DNA of 46,631 nt. Source: Actinomycetes bacterium. Lineage in GTDB: Bacteria; Actinomycetota; Acidimicrobiia; Acidimicrobiales; Bog-793. The notes beneath the pieces are model-generated. The model was not told the origin of the DNA and ran no database searches. It saw nothing but the letters and a program-made list of their open reading frames with translations. The first letter of the stretch is position 1; every line of letters starts with the position of its first letter. A program made the position numbers and the translations under genes. The stretch lies in the NCBI GenBank assembly GCA_021797795.1, contig JAJZZB010000010.1, positions 1-46,631 on the forward strand, in the 5' to 3' direction. Below, one piece after another: positions 18,028 through 27,078 of this stretch.

Positions 18028-19485
18028 ATGCAACGACTGAGCGGACTCGATGCGATGTTCTTCTACCTGGAGACACCGAGCTCCCACATGCACGTGGCAG
18101 GCGTCTACGTGATGGAACCGGGAGAGGCGGACACCTCCTTCGACTCCATCCGGGCGATGGTCACCGAGCGCCTCCCGCTGGCGGCGCCCTTCCGTCGCCG
18201 GCTGGTGGAGGTGCCTTTCAAGGTCTCGCATCCTGTCTGGATCGAGGACCCGGACTTCGACCCCGACTACCACGTCCGTCGCGCCGCCCTGCCCGCACCG
18301 GGAGGGATCGCCGAGCTCGAGGCCTTCGTCGCCCAGGTGGTCGGCCTCCCGCTCGACCGCTCGCGCCCGCTGTGGGAGATGTACGTCGTCGAGGGCCTGG
18401 AGCAGGGCCGCGTGGCCGTGGTGACGAAGATGCACCATGCCGCCATCGACGGCGTCTCGGGGGCGGAGATCGCCGCGACCTGGCTCGACCTCGAGGCGCG
18501 CCCGCCCGCGCGGGTGATCGTCGACCCGTGGCGGCCGGAGCCCCTCCCGACCGACGTCGAGCTCTTCGCCCTGGCGATGGCCTCCCTCGTCGGCCACCCC
18601 CTGAGGGCGGCCCGGACCGCCCGGAGAGTCGTCGAGTCGGCGCTGCACGTGAGCGAGCGGAACCGGCAGCCGAGCGTGGAGCCGCCGCCCGCCCCCTTCG
18701 AGGCACCGAAGACCTCGCTCAACCAGGCGATCACGCCGCACCGCCGGGTCGCCTTCGCAGAGTGCCCGCTCGATGACCTGAAGGCGGTGAAGAACCACTT
18801 CGGCTGCACCGTCAACGACGTCGTGCTGGCGGTCTGCGCAGGAGGCCTCCGCCGCTACCTCGAGGCCGGAGCGGAGCTGCCCGGGGACCCGCTCGTCGCC
18901 CTCGTCCCGATGTCGGTGCGCACAGAGAGCGAGCGGGGGGCGCACGGCAACCGTGTCTCGGCGATGCTCACCTCCCTCGCGACCGAAGTCGAGGACCCCG
19001 CAGACCGGCTGAAGGCGATCGCCGAGGGGATGCGGTCGGCAAAGGAGCAGGAGAAGCTGATCGGGGCTGCCACCCTCACCGACTGGACCGAGTTCACCTT
19101 CCCCGCCCTCATCGGGCGCGCCTCGCGCCTCGTGTCCTCGATGCGGGTCTTCGACCACCTCCGGCCGGCCTTCAACGTGACGATCTCGAACGTCCCGGGG
19201 CCCCCCTTCCCGCTGTTCTTCGCCGGCGGGCGGATCGTCAGCTTCTACCCGCTCGGCCCGGTGGCCGAGGGGGCGGGGCTCAACATCACCGTGATGAGCT
19301 ACTGCGGCACGGTCTACTTCGGCCTGAACGGCTGTCGTGAGACGGTGGCCCGCATCGCGGAGCTTCCCGGCCTCCTCGGCGCCTCGCTTGCCGAGCTCGT
19401 CGCGCTCGTCCGCCGCGGGGCGAGGCCGGCGGCACCGTCGGGATCGCCCGAGCCGGCGCCCGCCGGGCTCGAGGCCGCCGGGTAG
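18028..19485 (+). CDS. Wax ester synthase/diacylglycerol acyltransferase (WS/DGAT) family
   Basis: LSGLDAMFFYLETPSSHMHVAGVYVMEPG; HHAAIDGVSG; NVTISNVPGPPFPLFFAGGRI. Confidence 0.95.
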   Translation: MQRLSGLDAMFFYLETPSSHMHVAGVYVMEPGEADTSFDSIRAMVTERLPLAAPFRRRLVEVPFKVSHPVWIEDPDFDPDYHVRRAALPAPGGIAELEAFVAQVVGLPLDRSRPLWEMYVVEGLEQGRVAVVTKMHHAAIDGVSGAEIAATWLDLEARPPARVIVDPWRPEPLPTDVELFALAMASLVGHPLRAARTARRVVESALHVSERNRQPSVEPPPAPFEAPKTSLNQAITPHRRVAFAECPLDDLKAVKNHFGCTVNDVVLAVCAGGLRRYLEAGAELPGDPLVALVPMSVRTESERGAHGNRVSAMLTSLATEVEDPADRLKAIAEGMRSAKEQEKLIGAATLTDWTEFTFPALIGRASRLVSSMRVFDHLRPAFNVTISNVPGPPFPLFFAGGRIVSFYPLGPVAEGAGLNITVMSYCGTVYFGLNGCRETVARIAELPGLLGASLAELVALVRRGARPAAPSGSPEPAPAGLEAAG

Positions 19486-19496
19486 CGGCCTGAGCC

Positions 19497-19548
19497 TTTA
19501 CCCGGCGCTCAGGGTCCCCTACGATTGACTGTATGGTCAGTCAGGACA
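19497..19548 (+). promoter_or_regulatory. Predicted leaderless promoter plus TetR-type operator (site D)
   Basis: TTTACC-N17-TACGAT-N7-ATG; palindrome-like GACTGTATGGTCAGTC at 19527-19542 covers the ATG at 19533. Confidence 0.55.
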
Positions 19549-20735
19549 CTCCCATCGAGCCGGCCCCGATCGGTCCGCCCGGGCTGGCGGCTGCGCTGGC
19601 GCCCTTCGGCCAGAGCCGGATGCTGCCTCCGGAGGCCTACACGGCCGAGGACGTCTTCGAGTGGGAGCAGCGGCACTTCTTCGAGGGCGGGTGGACCTGC
19701 GTCGCCACCGCCTCGGCCATCTCCGCCAGCGGCGACCAGCGTGCCGAGCAGCTCGGGCGCGGCGGCGTGCTCCTCATGCGGGACCGGGAGGGCCGGGCGA
19801 GGGCCTTCGTGAACGCCTGCCGCCACCGCGGCCACGAGCTGCTGGCCTGCGGGGCGGCGACGGTCAACCGGCCGATCGTGGCCTGCCCGTACCACGCCTG
19901 GTCGTACCGCCTGGACGGCAGGCTGCGCAGGGCGCCGGACTTCGACGGCGAGGACCACTTCGATCCGCTCGAGTTCGGCCTCGTCGAGCTCCTCCTCGTC
20001 GAGTGGCACGGACTCCTCTTCGTCGACGTCTCGGGCGACGCCGGGCCGTTCTCCGAGCACGTGGCCGGCCTGGAGGAGATCGTCGCCCCCTACGAACCGG
20101 AACGGCTGGTGACGCGGGGCCGCCACGAGTACGTCGTGGCGGCCAACTGGAAGATCCTGGCGGAGAACTACCAGGAGTGCTACCACTGCCCGGTCATCCA
20201 CCCGGAGCTGTGCGCCGCCAGCCCTCCCCGGAGCGGCGAGAACTACTACCACCCCGGCGAGGGGGCCTGGGTGGCGGGATGGATGGACATCCGGGAGGGC
20301 TACGCCACGATGTCGCTCGGGACCGAGACGGGAGCCTCGCCGCTTCGTGGCCTCGACGAGCGCCGGCGGCGCGTCGTCGACTACATCGGCCTCTTCCCGA
20401 ACGTCCTCGTCAGCCTGCACCCCGACTACGTGATGACCCACGTCCTCACCCCGCTCGGACCGGACCGGACGAGGATCGTCTGCGAGTGGCACTTCGCCCC
20501 CGAGGACGCCGAGCGCGAGGACTTCGACCCGGGGTTCGCCGTCGACTTCTGGGACATCACGAACCGCCAGGACTGGCTCGCCTGCGAATCGGTCCAGCGC
20601 GGGCTGTCGTCCGCCGGCGCCCTCCCCGGGCCGCTCTCGAGCCAGGAGGACGGCGTGTACCAGTTCGTGACGATGGTGGCACGCGGCTACCTCGGCGAAC
20701 CGGTCCGCACCACCGAGCTCAGCCCGGCCGGCTGA
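19533..20735 (+). CDS. Rieske-type aromatic ring-hydroxylating oxygenase, large subunit-like
   Basis: CRHRGHELLACGAATVNRPIVACPYHAWSY Rieske motif; ENYQECYHCPVIHPEL catalytic-domain motif. Confidence 0.95.
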   Translation: MVSQDTPIEPAPIGPPGLAAALAPFGQSRMLPPEAYTAEDVFEWEQRHFFEGGWTCVATASAISASGDQRAEQLGRGGVLLMRDREGRARAFVNACRHRGHELLACGAATVNRPIVACPYHAWSYRLDGRLRRAPDFDGEDHFDPLEFGLVELLLVEWHGLLFVDVSGDAGPFSEHVAGLEEIVAPYEPERLVTRGRHEYVVAANWKILAENYQECYHCPVIHPELCAASPPRSGENYYHPGEGAWVAGWMDIREGYATMSLGTETGASPLRGLDERRRRVVDYIGLFPNVLVSLHPDYVMTHVLTPLGPDRTRIVCEWHFAPEDAEREDFDPGFAVDFWDITNRQDWLACESVQRGLSSAGALPGPLSSQEDGVYQFVTMVARGYLGEPVRTTELSPAG

Positions 20736-20738
20736 GGC

Positions 20739-21905
20739 TCACACGAGCGACCGGACGCCCCGTTTGGCGAGCTGGCCGGCGACGATGAGCCGTTGGAGCT
20801 CGCTCGTGCCCTCCCAGATCCGCTCGACCCTGAGCTCCCGGTAGAAGCGCTCGGCAACGTTCTCGCGCATGAAACCTCTGCCCCCGAAGACCTGCACCGC
20901 CCGGTCGGCCGCCCGGTTCGCCATCTCGGAGCAGTAGAGCTTGGCCATTGAGACCTGGGCGTGCTGGACCTTCACGTCCCGGCCCTCGTCGACGCCGCGG
21001 GCCGCCTCGTAGAGCATCGAGCGGGCGGCGAAGAGCTCGGTCGCGCTGTCCGCCAGCATCGCCTGCACCAGCTGGTACTCGGCGATGGGGCGCCCGCCGA
21101 CGATGCGCTCGCTGGCGAAACGGCTCGCCTCCTCGAGGAGGCGCTCGGCTGCCCCGAGGCAGCGGGCGGCCACCATGAATCGCTCGAAGCGGAACCACTC
21201 GTAGGCAAAGGTCATGCCGGCGCCCTCCTCGCCGACGAGGTTGGCGTCGGGCACGCGCACACCCTCGAAGGCGACGATCGGGTGGTGGTGGGTGGTCGTG
21301 TGCGAGTACGCAGGCGTGCGCACCACCCGCACGCCAGGAGAAGGGAGGTCGACCACGAACATGGCGTGCTCGCCGGCGTGCGGCCCGACGCTGAGGCGGG
21401 CCTGGAAGAAGGCGTACGCCGCCTCGTTGAACGAGGTGACGTGCCACTTGACGCCGTCGAGGACGTACTCGTCGCCCTCTCGCCTCGCCGTCGCCTCGAT
21501 TCCCTCGACGTCGGACCCGGCTCGCTCCTCGGTGATGGCGTAGCACTCGGCCATCTCCCCGGCCACCGTCGGGAGGAGGTATCGGCGCCGGTGGTCCTCG
21601 GTCGCCACCGCCGGCCACCAGGCGGGGGGAGTCGACAGCACCCAGGCGAGGGTGTTCGTCACGCGCCCGACCTGCTCTTGGACGAGGACCTGTTGGAGCA
21701 TCGAGCAGCCGCCGCCTCCGAGGTCTGCCGGCATGTTGGTGGCGAGCAGGCCCTCCTGTCTCGCCCGGGCCTTCATCTTCTCGGCCACGCCGTCCGGGAG
21801 CCTCCCCTCGTTGGCCTCCGCCTCCTCCTCGTAGGGGATGAGGTCGCCGACGAAGGACCGGGCGCGGTCCCGGATCGACTCGTCGGCGGCCGTCAGCTGG
21901 TACAT
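20739..21905 (-). CDS. Acyl-CoA dehydrogenase
   Basis: YAITEERAGSDVEGIEATARREGDEYVLDGVKWHVT; AVQVFGGRGFMRENVAERFYRELRVERIWEGTSELQRLIVA. Confidence 0.95.
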   Translation of the reverse strand: MYQLTAADESIRDRARSFVGDLIPYEEEAEANEGRLPDGVAEKMKARARQEGLLATNMPADLGGGGCSMLQQVLVQEQVGRVTNTLAWVLSTPPAWWPAVATEDHRRRYLLPTVAGEMAECYAITEERAGSDVEGIEATARREGDEYVLDGVKWHVTSFNEAAYAFFQARLSVGPHAGEHAMFVVDLPSPGVRVVRTPAYSHTTTHHHPIVAFEGVRVPDANLVGEEGAGMTFAYEWFRFERFMVAARCLGAAERLLEEASRFASERIVGGRPIAEYQLVQAMLADSATELFAARSMLYEAARGVDEGRDVKVQHAQVSMAKLYCSEMANRAADRAVQVFGGRGFMRENVAERFYRELRVERIWEGTSELQRLIVAGQLAKRGVRSLV

Positions 21906-21925
21906 GGGACACTCCTCGGTCGGTT

Positions 21926-21941
21926 GACTGACTGTTCAGTT
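21926..21941. promoter_or_regulatory. Predicted TetR-family operator (site A)
   Basis: GACTGACTGTTCAGTT; on the minus strand TAAACT (-10-like) is embedded at its edge. Confidence 0.6.
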
Positions 21942-22020
21942 TATGGGATGGTCCGTCCCTGCGCACGGGCCCGGCCGGGACCGCCCCTGCAGCAGTCTTT
22001 CGGGAAAGGACCGGACCGTC

Positions 22021-22380
22021 ATGACCGACGCACACATCGCCCCGCCCCTCGTCCTCGTCGACGAGGCCGCGGGGGCGGCGCTCGAGGACTGGGGGCCGCT
22101 CGAGGAGGCGACAGGCCCGGCGATGACCGCCTCGGGCCTCATGTCCTGGTCCCACGACGGGTCCGAGATGGGGATCTGGGAGTGCACGCCTGGGCCGTCG
22201 CACTGGGTGCAGGAGCAGAACGAGTTCATCCACGTCCTCTCCGGGTCGATGACCGTCACGCCGACCGACGGGGAGGCCGTCGAGATCGGCCCGGGCGACA
22301 GCGCCCTGTTCCCAGCCGGCTGGACCGGCACGTGGCAGATCCACGAGACGCTGCGGAAGGTCTACGTCATCTTCTTGTGA
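22021..22380 (+). CDS. Cupin-domain protein (DUF861/EutQ-like type)
   Basis: GIWECTPGPSHWVQEQNEFIHVLSGSMTVTPTDGEAVEIGPGDSALFPAGWTGTWQIHE. Confidence 0.85.
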   Translation: MTDAHIAPPLVLVDEAAGAALEDWGPLEEATGPAMTASGLMSWSHDGSEMGIWECTPGPSHWVQEQNEFIHVLSGSMTVTPTDGEAVEIGPGDSALFPAGWTGTWQIHETLRKVYVIFL

Positions 22381-24463
22381 CAGGCACCTCGACGAGGATG
22401 TCGAGGGCGAGGGCGCCCGATGGGGCGCACGAGAGCGGGTTGACCTCGACGGCCGAGAGCTCGTCCCCGAGCTCGATGGCGAGCGCCGACATCGACCCGA
22501 GCGCCCGGGCGACCGCCGCAAGATCGGCCGGCGGCCCGCCGCGGAAGCCCTCGAGCAGCCTCGCGACGCGGAGCCCCGACACCAGTCTCGCGGCCGCCTC
22601 CGGGCCGACGGGAGGAAGAGCGACGGCGCGGTCGGCGATCAGCTCGACGAGGACCCCGCCGGCGCCGACGACGACGAGCGGGCCCACCAGGGGGTCGCGC
22701 ACGACGCCGAGGGAGAGCTCGACCCCGGCGGGGGCCATCTCGCAGACGACCGCCGCCGGCCCGAGCCGCCGGCGGAGGTCGGCGTAGGCGGCGGCCACTC
22801 CGCCGGCGTCGGGCAGGCCGAGCACGACGCCGCCGACCTCGGACTTGTGGGCGAGGTCGCCCTCGGCTGTCTTCAGCGCGACGGGGAAGCCGATCTCGGC
22901 GGCCGCCGCCACGGCGGCCGCCTCGTCGAAGACGGCCCGCGTCGCCGGCGAGGCGATGCCGTAGTCGGCGAGCAGCCTGACCGCCTCGTCCGGGCGGAGC
23001 GGGCCGGCGGCGAGCCGCGCCCGCCAGCGTTCCCGGCGGGCCCGGTCCGGCTCGGGATCCCGTCCCCGCTCAGAAGGTGAGCCGCCGGCCCGGGAGAGGA
23101 GGTGCCCGAGGGCGGCGAGGCCTGGGCGCGTCCCTTCGAGGACGGCCACGCCGGCGCCTCGAAGTTGAGCCGCCGCCTCCCGGTCGAGCGCGCTCGGGAC
23201 GTGGGAGAGCACGCAGACCGGGACCTGCGAGACGGCCGCCACCGCCAGGGCGGCAGTGGGGTAGGAGTCGTCGCCGTCGAACTCGGGGACGAGGTCGACG
23301 GCGAGGGCGACGACCGAGACGGACGCGTCCCTCGAGAGGGCGAGGAGGGCCTCGGTGAACAGCTCCCCGGTGGCGCGCCCCGAACCCCAGAGGTCGAGCG
23401 GGTTGGTCGCCGCCATCCCCGGGTCGAGCAGCTCCTCGAGCCGGGCCGTGGTCGCCTCGGCCACCGTTGCGAAGGGAACCCCGAGCTCGTCGGCCACGTC
23501 GACGAGGAGCGCCCGCTCGGCTCCCGAGTCGAGCACCGCCGCCAGCGCTCCTCCCGCTCGGGCAGGGCCACGGTGCCGGCGGGCGGCGAGGAGGAGCTCG
23601 ACGGTGTCGCACAGCTCGGCCAGGTCGGCGACCTGCACCACCCCGTGGGCGCGGAAGAGGGCCTCGAAGGCGGCCGCACCACCGGCGAGCGCGCCCGAGT
23701 GGGCCGCCACCATCGCCCGGCCGGCCTCCGAGGTGCCGACGGGGAGGGCGACCACCGGGATGTCCCGCTCGGCCGCCGCATCGAAGGCGGAGCGAAGGCG
23801 CGCCACGTCCCGCAGCGTCTCAGCCACCAACACGACGATGCCGGTCTCGGGCAGCCCGAGGGCGTACTCGAGGTAGTCCGCTGCCGTCGTGACGAGCTCC
23901 TGGCCCGACGAGACCGCCAGCGACCAGCCGAAGGGTCGCTCTGCGCGAAGTAGCGCCGAGAAGGCCGAGCCGGAGTGGGTGACGAGCGCGATCGGTCCCG
24001 CCGGCAGGGGGTCGCGTTCCAGGTAGCCGATGGCCCGCAGGCCCCTCGAGACAAAGCCCATGCACCCGCCGCCGCACAGCGCCATGCCGGCGTCCCGGGC
24101 GATGGCGGCGAGTCGGGCCCGGAAGGGGGCGGAGTCCCCGGGCGTGACCGGGTCGACGGCGCTGGCGAAGACGACGGCGCCGGCCGCCCCGTGTCGAGCG
24201 GCGTCGGCCAGCACTGACTCGAGGTGGGCGTCCCCGACCGCCGCCAGGACCAGGTCCACCGGGCCTGCGACCTCCTCGAGCGAGGCGAGGACCGGGCGGC
24301 CGCCGATCGTCGTCCCGGCGCGGGCCGGGTTGACGAGGTGGATGGACGGCCGGCCTGGACTGCGCCCGAGCTCGGTGAGGGCCCGCATCCCGAGCGAGCC
24401 GGGACGGGGGGTGGCGCCGACGAGGGCGACCGAGCGGGCCTCGAGCATCCGCTCGAGGCTCAC
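22367..24463 (-). CDS. ADP-forming acyl/acetate-CoA ligase (CoA-binding plus ATP-grasp) family protein
   Basis: MLEARSVALVGATPRPGSLGMRAL; LVTHSGSAFSALL; AHSGALAGG; ATP-grasp FPVALKTAEGDLAHKSEVGGVVLGL. Confidence 0.92.
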   Translation of the reverse strand: MSLERMLEARSVALVGATPRPGSLGMRALTELGRSPGRPSIHLVNPARAGTTIGGRPVLASLEEVAGPVDLVLAAVGDAHLESVLADAARHGAAGAVVFASAVDPVTPGDSAPFRARLAAIARDAGMALCGGGCMGFVSRGLRAIGYLERDPLPAGPIALVTHSGSAFSALLRAERPFGWSLAVSSGQELVTTAADYLEYALGLPETGIVVLVAETLRDVARLRSAFDAAAERDIPVVALPVGTSEAGRAMVAAHSGALAGGAAAFEALFRAHGVVQVADLAELCDTVELLLAARRHRGPARAGGALAAVLDSGAERALLVDVADELGVPFATVAEATTARLEELLDPGMAATNPLDLWGSGRATGELFTEALLALSRDASVSVVALAVDLVPEFDGDDSYPTAALAVAAVSQVPVCVLSHVPSALDREAAAQLRGAGVAVLEGTRPGLAALGHLLSRAGGSPSERGRDPEPDRARRERWRARLAAGPLRPDEAVRLLADYGIASPATRAVFDEAAAVAAAAEIGFPVALKTAEGDLAHKSEVGGVVLGLPDAGGVAAAYADLRRRLGPAAVVCEMAPAGVELSLGVVRDPLVGPLVVVGAGGVLVELIADRAVALPPVGPEAAARLVSGLRVARLLEGFRGGPPADLAAVARALGSMSALAIELGDELSAVEVNPLSCAPSGALALDILVEVPVTRR

Positions 24464-26094
24464 CTCGGCCGGAGCCGTGCCCGGCGCCCCGCCGAGCGCC
24501 GGTCGGACAGGGCAGCCTTGGCCGCCTGGTAGCCGGGGATGCCACAGACCCCGCCGCCGGCATGGGTGGCCGAGCTCGCGTAGTAGAGCCCGCGCACCGG
24601 CGTGCGGTAGTCGGCGAACCCCGGGGCGGGACGCATGTGGAAGAGCTGCTCGACCGAGAGCTCGCCGTGGAAGATGTTGCCGCCGACGAGGCCGTAGTCC
24701 CGCTGCATCTCGTAGGGACCGACGATGTCGCGATGCAGGATGGAGGCCTTGAAGTTCGGGGCGAGCTCGTCGTACTGCGCGATGAGGCGGTCGGCGTACG
24801 CCTCGAGCTCGGCCTCGTGCGGCTCGTCGGCCCAGTCGGCCGGCACCCACTGGCTGAACAGCGACATGACGTGCGTCCCCTCCGGGCAGAGCGTCCTGTC
24901 GAGAGTGCTCGGGATGACCGAGTCGCTGAAGGGACGCTCGGCCGCCCGTCCCTGCCTCGCGTCGAGGAAGGCCCGCTCCATGTACTCGATCGATGGCGCC
25001 ATCTCCACCGAGCCGGTGTGGTGGGACTGCAGGGTCGTGCCGGGATCGGCGATGAAGTCGGGGAGCTCGGAGAGGGCGAGGTTGACCTTGACGACGCCGC
25101 TTCGCGACTTCCAGCGCTCGATGTCGCCGACGAAGTCGTCCGGCAGCTCCTGGCGGGCGAGGTGCTCGAGGAAGGCTGTCCGGGGATGGAGGCTCGTCAC
25201 GACGATCGGAGCGTGCAGCTCGTCGCCGTCCTCGAGCGCCACGCCGGTGGCGGCGCCGTGGCGGACGAGGGTGCGGGCCACCGGGGCCCCGGTGCGGATC
25301 TCGGCGCCGAAGCTCCTGGCGGCGCGGGCGATGGCCCCGGCAACCGCGCCCATCCCGCCTTCTGGGTATCCCCAGCTGCCGAGGTGGCCGTCTCCGACGT
25401 CCCCGATCGAGTGGTGCGCCATGACGTAGGCCGTGCCCGGTTCGTAGGGACCGGCCCAGGTCCCGATGACCCCGTTGACGGCGATCGGCGCCTTCACCTG
25501 CCAGCTCTCGAACCAGTCGTCGAGCAGGTCGGCGATCGACATCGTCATGAGGCGCGTGACGTCGCCGATCCTCCGGACGTCGAGGCCGCGGTGGCGCCAC
25601 GCCACGCGCAGCAGGCCGGCGAGGTCACCGGGCCGCTTCGAGCCGAGCTTCGGCGGCACCGTGAGCAGCATCGGCCCGAGGACGTCGGCCAGGCCACCGA
25701 GCCAGGCGTCCCAGCGCGGCATCGCCTCGGCGTCGCGCCGGGAGAACTTGGCGATCTGCTCGTAGTTGCGCCGTGAGTCGTCGGCCCAGATCTGGATCGA
25801 GCGGCCGTCGGGGAAGGCCTGGTAGTAGGGGCCGATCGGGAAGACCTTGTAGCCGTGCCGCTCGAGCGAGAGGTCCTCGAGGATGGTCCTTGGCATCAGG
25901 CTCATGACATAGGACAGGCGCGTCACCTTGAACTCGGGCGCCTCCGGCCAGGGTGACTCTGTCGTCGCCGCCCCGCCGGTCTTGTGGCGGGACTCGAGCA
26001 CCACGGTCCGCATCCCGGACCTTGCAAGGTAGGCTCCGGCGACGAGCCCGTTGTGGCCTCCCCCGACGACGATGGCGTCGTAGTCCGCTGGCAT
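24460..26094 (-). CDS. Phytoene desaturase-like NAD(P)/FAD-dependent oxidoreductase
   Basis: YDAIVVGGGHNGLVAGAYLARSGMRTVVLESRHKTGGAATTE; YPEGGMGAVAGAIARAARSFGAEIRT; GLYYASSATHAGGGVCGIPGYQAA. Confidence 0.93.
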   Translation of the reverse strand: MPADYDAIVVGGGHNGLVAGAYLARSGMRTVVLESRHKTGGAATTESPWPEAPEFKVTRLSYVMSLMPRTILEDLSLERHGYKVFPIGPYYQAFPDGRSIQIWADDSRRNYEQIAKFSRRDAEAMPRWDAWLGGLADVLGPMLLTVPPKLGSKRPGDLAGLLRVAWRHRGLDVRRIGDVTRLMTMSIADLLDDWFESWQVKAPIAVNGVIGTWAGPYEPGTAYVMAHHSIGDVGDGHLGSWGYPEGGMGAVAGAIARAARSFGAEIRTGAPVARTLVRHGAATGVALEDGDELHAPIVVTSLHPRTAFLEHLARQELPDDFVGDIERWKSRSGVVKVNLALSELPDFIADPGTTLQSHHTGSVEMAPSIEYMERAFLDARQGRAAERPFSDSVIPSTLDRTLCPEGTHVMSLFSQWVPADWADEPHEAELEAYADRLIAQYDELAPNFKASILHRDIVGPYEMQRDYGLVGGNIFHGELSVEQLFHMRPAPGFADYRTPVRGLYYASSATHAGGGVCGIPGYQAAKAALSDRRSAGRRARLRPR

Positions 26095-26125
26095 CCCGTC
26101 CTCCGTTCGTCCGCCCCCGGCGGTT

Positions 26126-26141
26126 GACTGACTGTTCAGTC
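26126..26141. promoter_or_regulatory. Predicted TetR-family operator (site B)
   Basis: GACTGACTGTTCAGTC in the tetR/FAD-oxidoreductase divergent region; minus-strand TTGTCC-N18-TAGACT overlaps it. Confidence 0.65.
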
Positions 26142-26221
26142 TATCGAGCGCTGTTACAGTCGGACAAGGCCGTGTGCGACGGACAGGACCCTTTTCGGCC
26201 GCGGAGGAAGGACGGTTGCGG

Positions 26222-26881
26222 GTGACCACCACGTCTGAGACCAGCCTCGAGGCGCTGCCCGACGCCCGGCGGACCCAGATCCTCTCGGCCGCGATCGACG
26301 TCATCATGGAACGCGGCTTCCCCGAGACCCGGATCGCGGACGTCTCCGAGCGGGCCGGGGTGAGCCCTGCCCTCGTCATCTACTACTTCAAGACCAAGGA
26401 CCGTCTGCTCGCCGAGGCGATGCGGCAGGCCGAAGAGGGCTGGTACGCCGAGATGACCCGTCAGACCGGCCGGATCCCGACGGCGGCCGGGCGCCTCGAG
26501 GAGGTCGTCTCCATGACCTGCCTGCCGGCGGTGCCCGGCTCGGTGGAGGAGCCGTGGGCGCTCTGGCTCGACCTCTGGGGGCAGGCACTGCGCAACGACG
26601 AGGTGCGCCGCGTCCGGGAGGAGTCCGACGAGCGGTTCCGCGAGACGATCCGTCAGATCGTCCGCGACGGCATGGGCGCCGGCGAGTTCCAGGAGGTCTC
26701 GGTGGACGACTTCGCCGTCGGCTTCACGGCCCTCTTGGACGGGCTGGCGATCCAGATCGTGCTCGGGGACCCCGTCGTCGACGCCCAGCGCGCCTTCGAG
26801 CTGGCGATCTCCGTGGCCGCCCGGCAGCTCGGCTTCGTCCCCTCCGACCGGCGCGTCCGCAAGCGGGCGGGGCGCCGCTGA
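26222..26881 (+). CDS. TetR family transcriptional regulator
   Basis: RRTQILSAAIDVIMERGFPETRIADVSERAGVSPALVIYYFKTKDRLLAEAM; GTG start chosen (ORF from 26174). Confidence 0.95.
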   Translation: MTTTSETSLEALPDARRTQILSAAIDVIMERGFPETRIADVSERAGVSPALVIYYFKTKDRLLAEAMRQAEEGWYAEMTRQTGRIPTAAGRLEEVVSMTCLPAVPGSVEEPWALWLDLWGQALRNDEVRRVREESDERFRETIRQIVRDGMGAGEFQEVSVDDFAVGFTALLDGLAIQIVLGDPVVDAQRAFELAISVAARQLGFVPSDRRVRKRAGRR

Positions 26882-27078
26882 CGCCGTCCGGCCCGACGCG
26901 CCGAGGCGGTGCCGCCGGCGCTCAGACGAGCACCCGGGAGACCTCGCCGAGTACCTCCTCCCCCCGGATCGCCGCCGACGGTGGCCGTCGCCCTCGAGGA
27001 CGCTGAGGGCGTCCCTTCGAAGCTCGACCTCTGCCGGCGGCCAGCCGGACGACCACCTGGATGGCGCGGTGGAGCGTC

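Noticed and set aside
22367-25600. 1077-aa ORF taken as a single protein
   Set aside because: The N-terminal ~380 residues are an out-of-frame reading of the FAD oxidoreductase gene; the real CoA-ligase start is near 24463.
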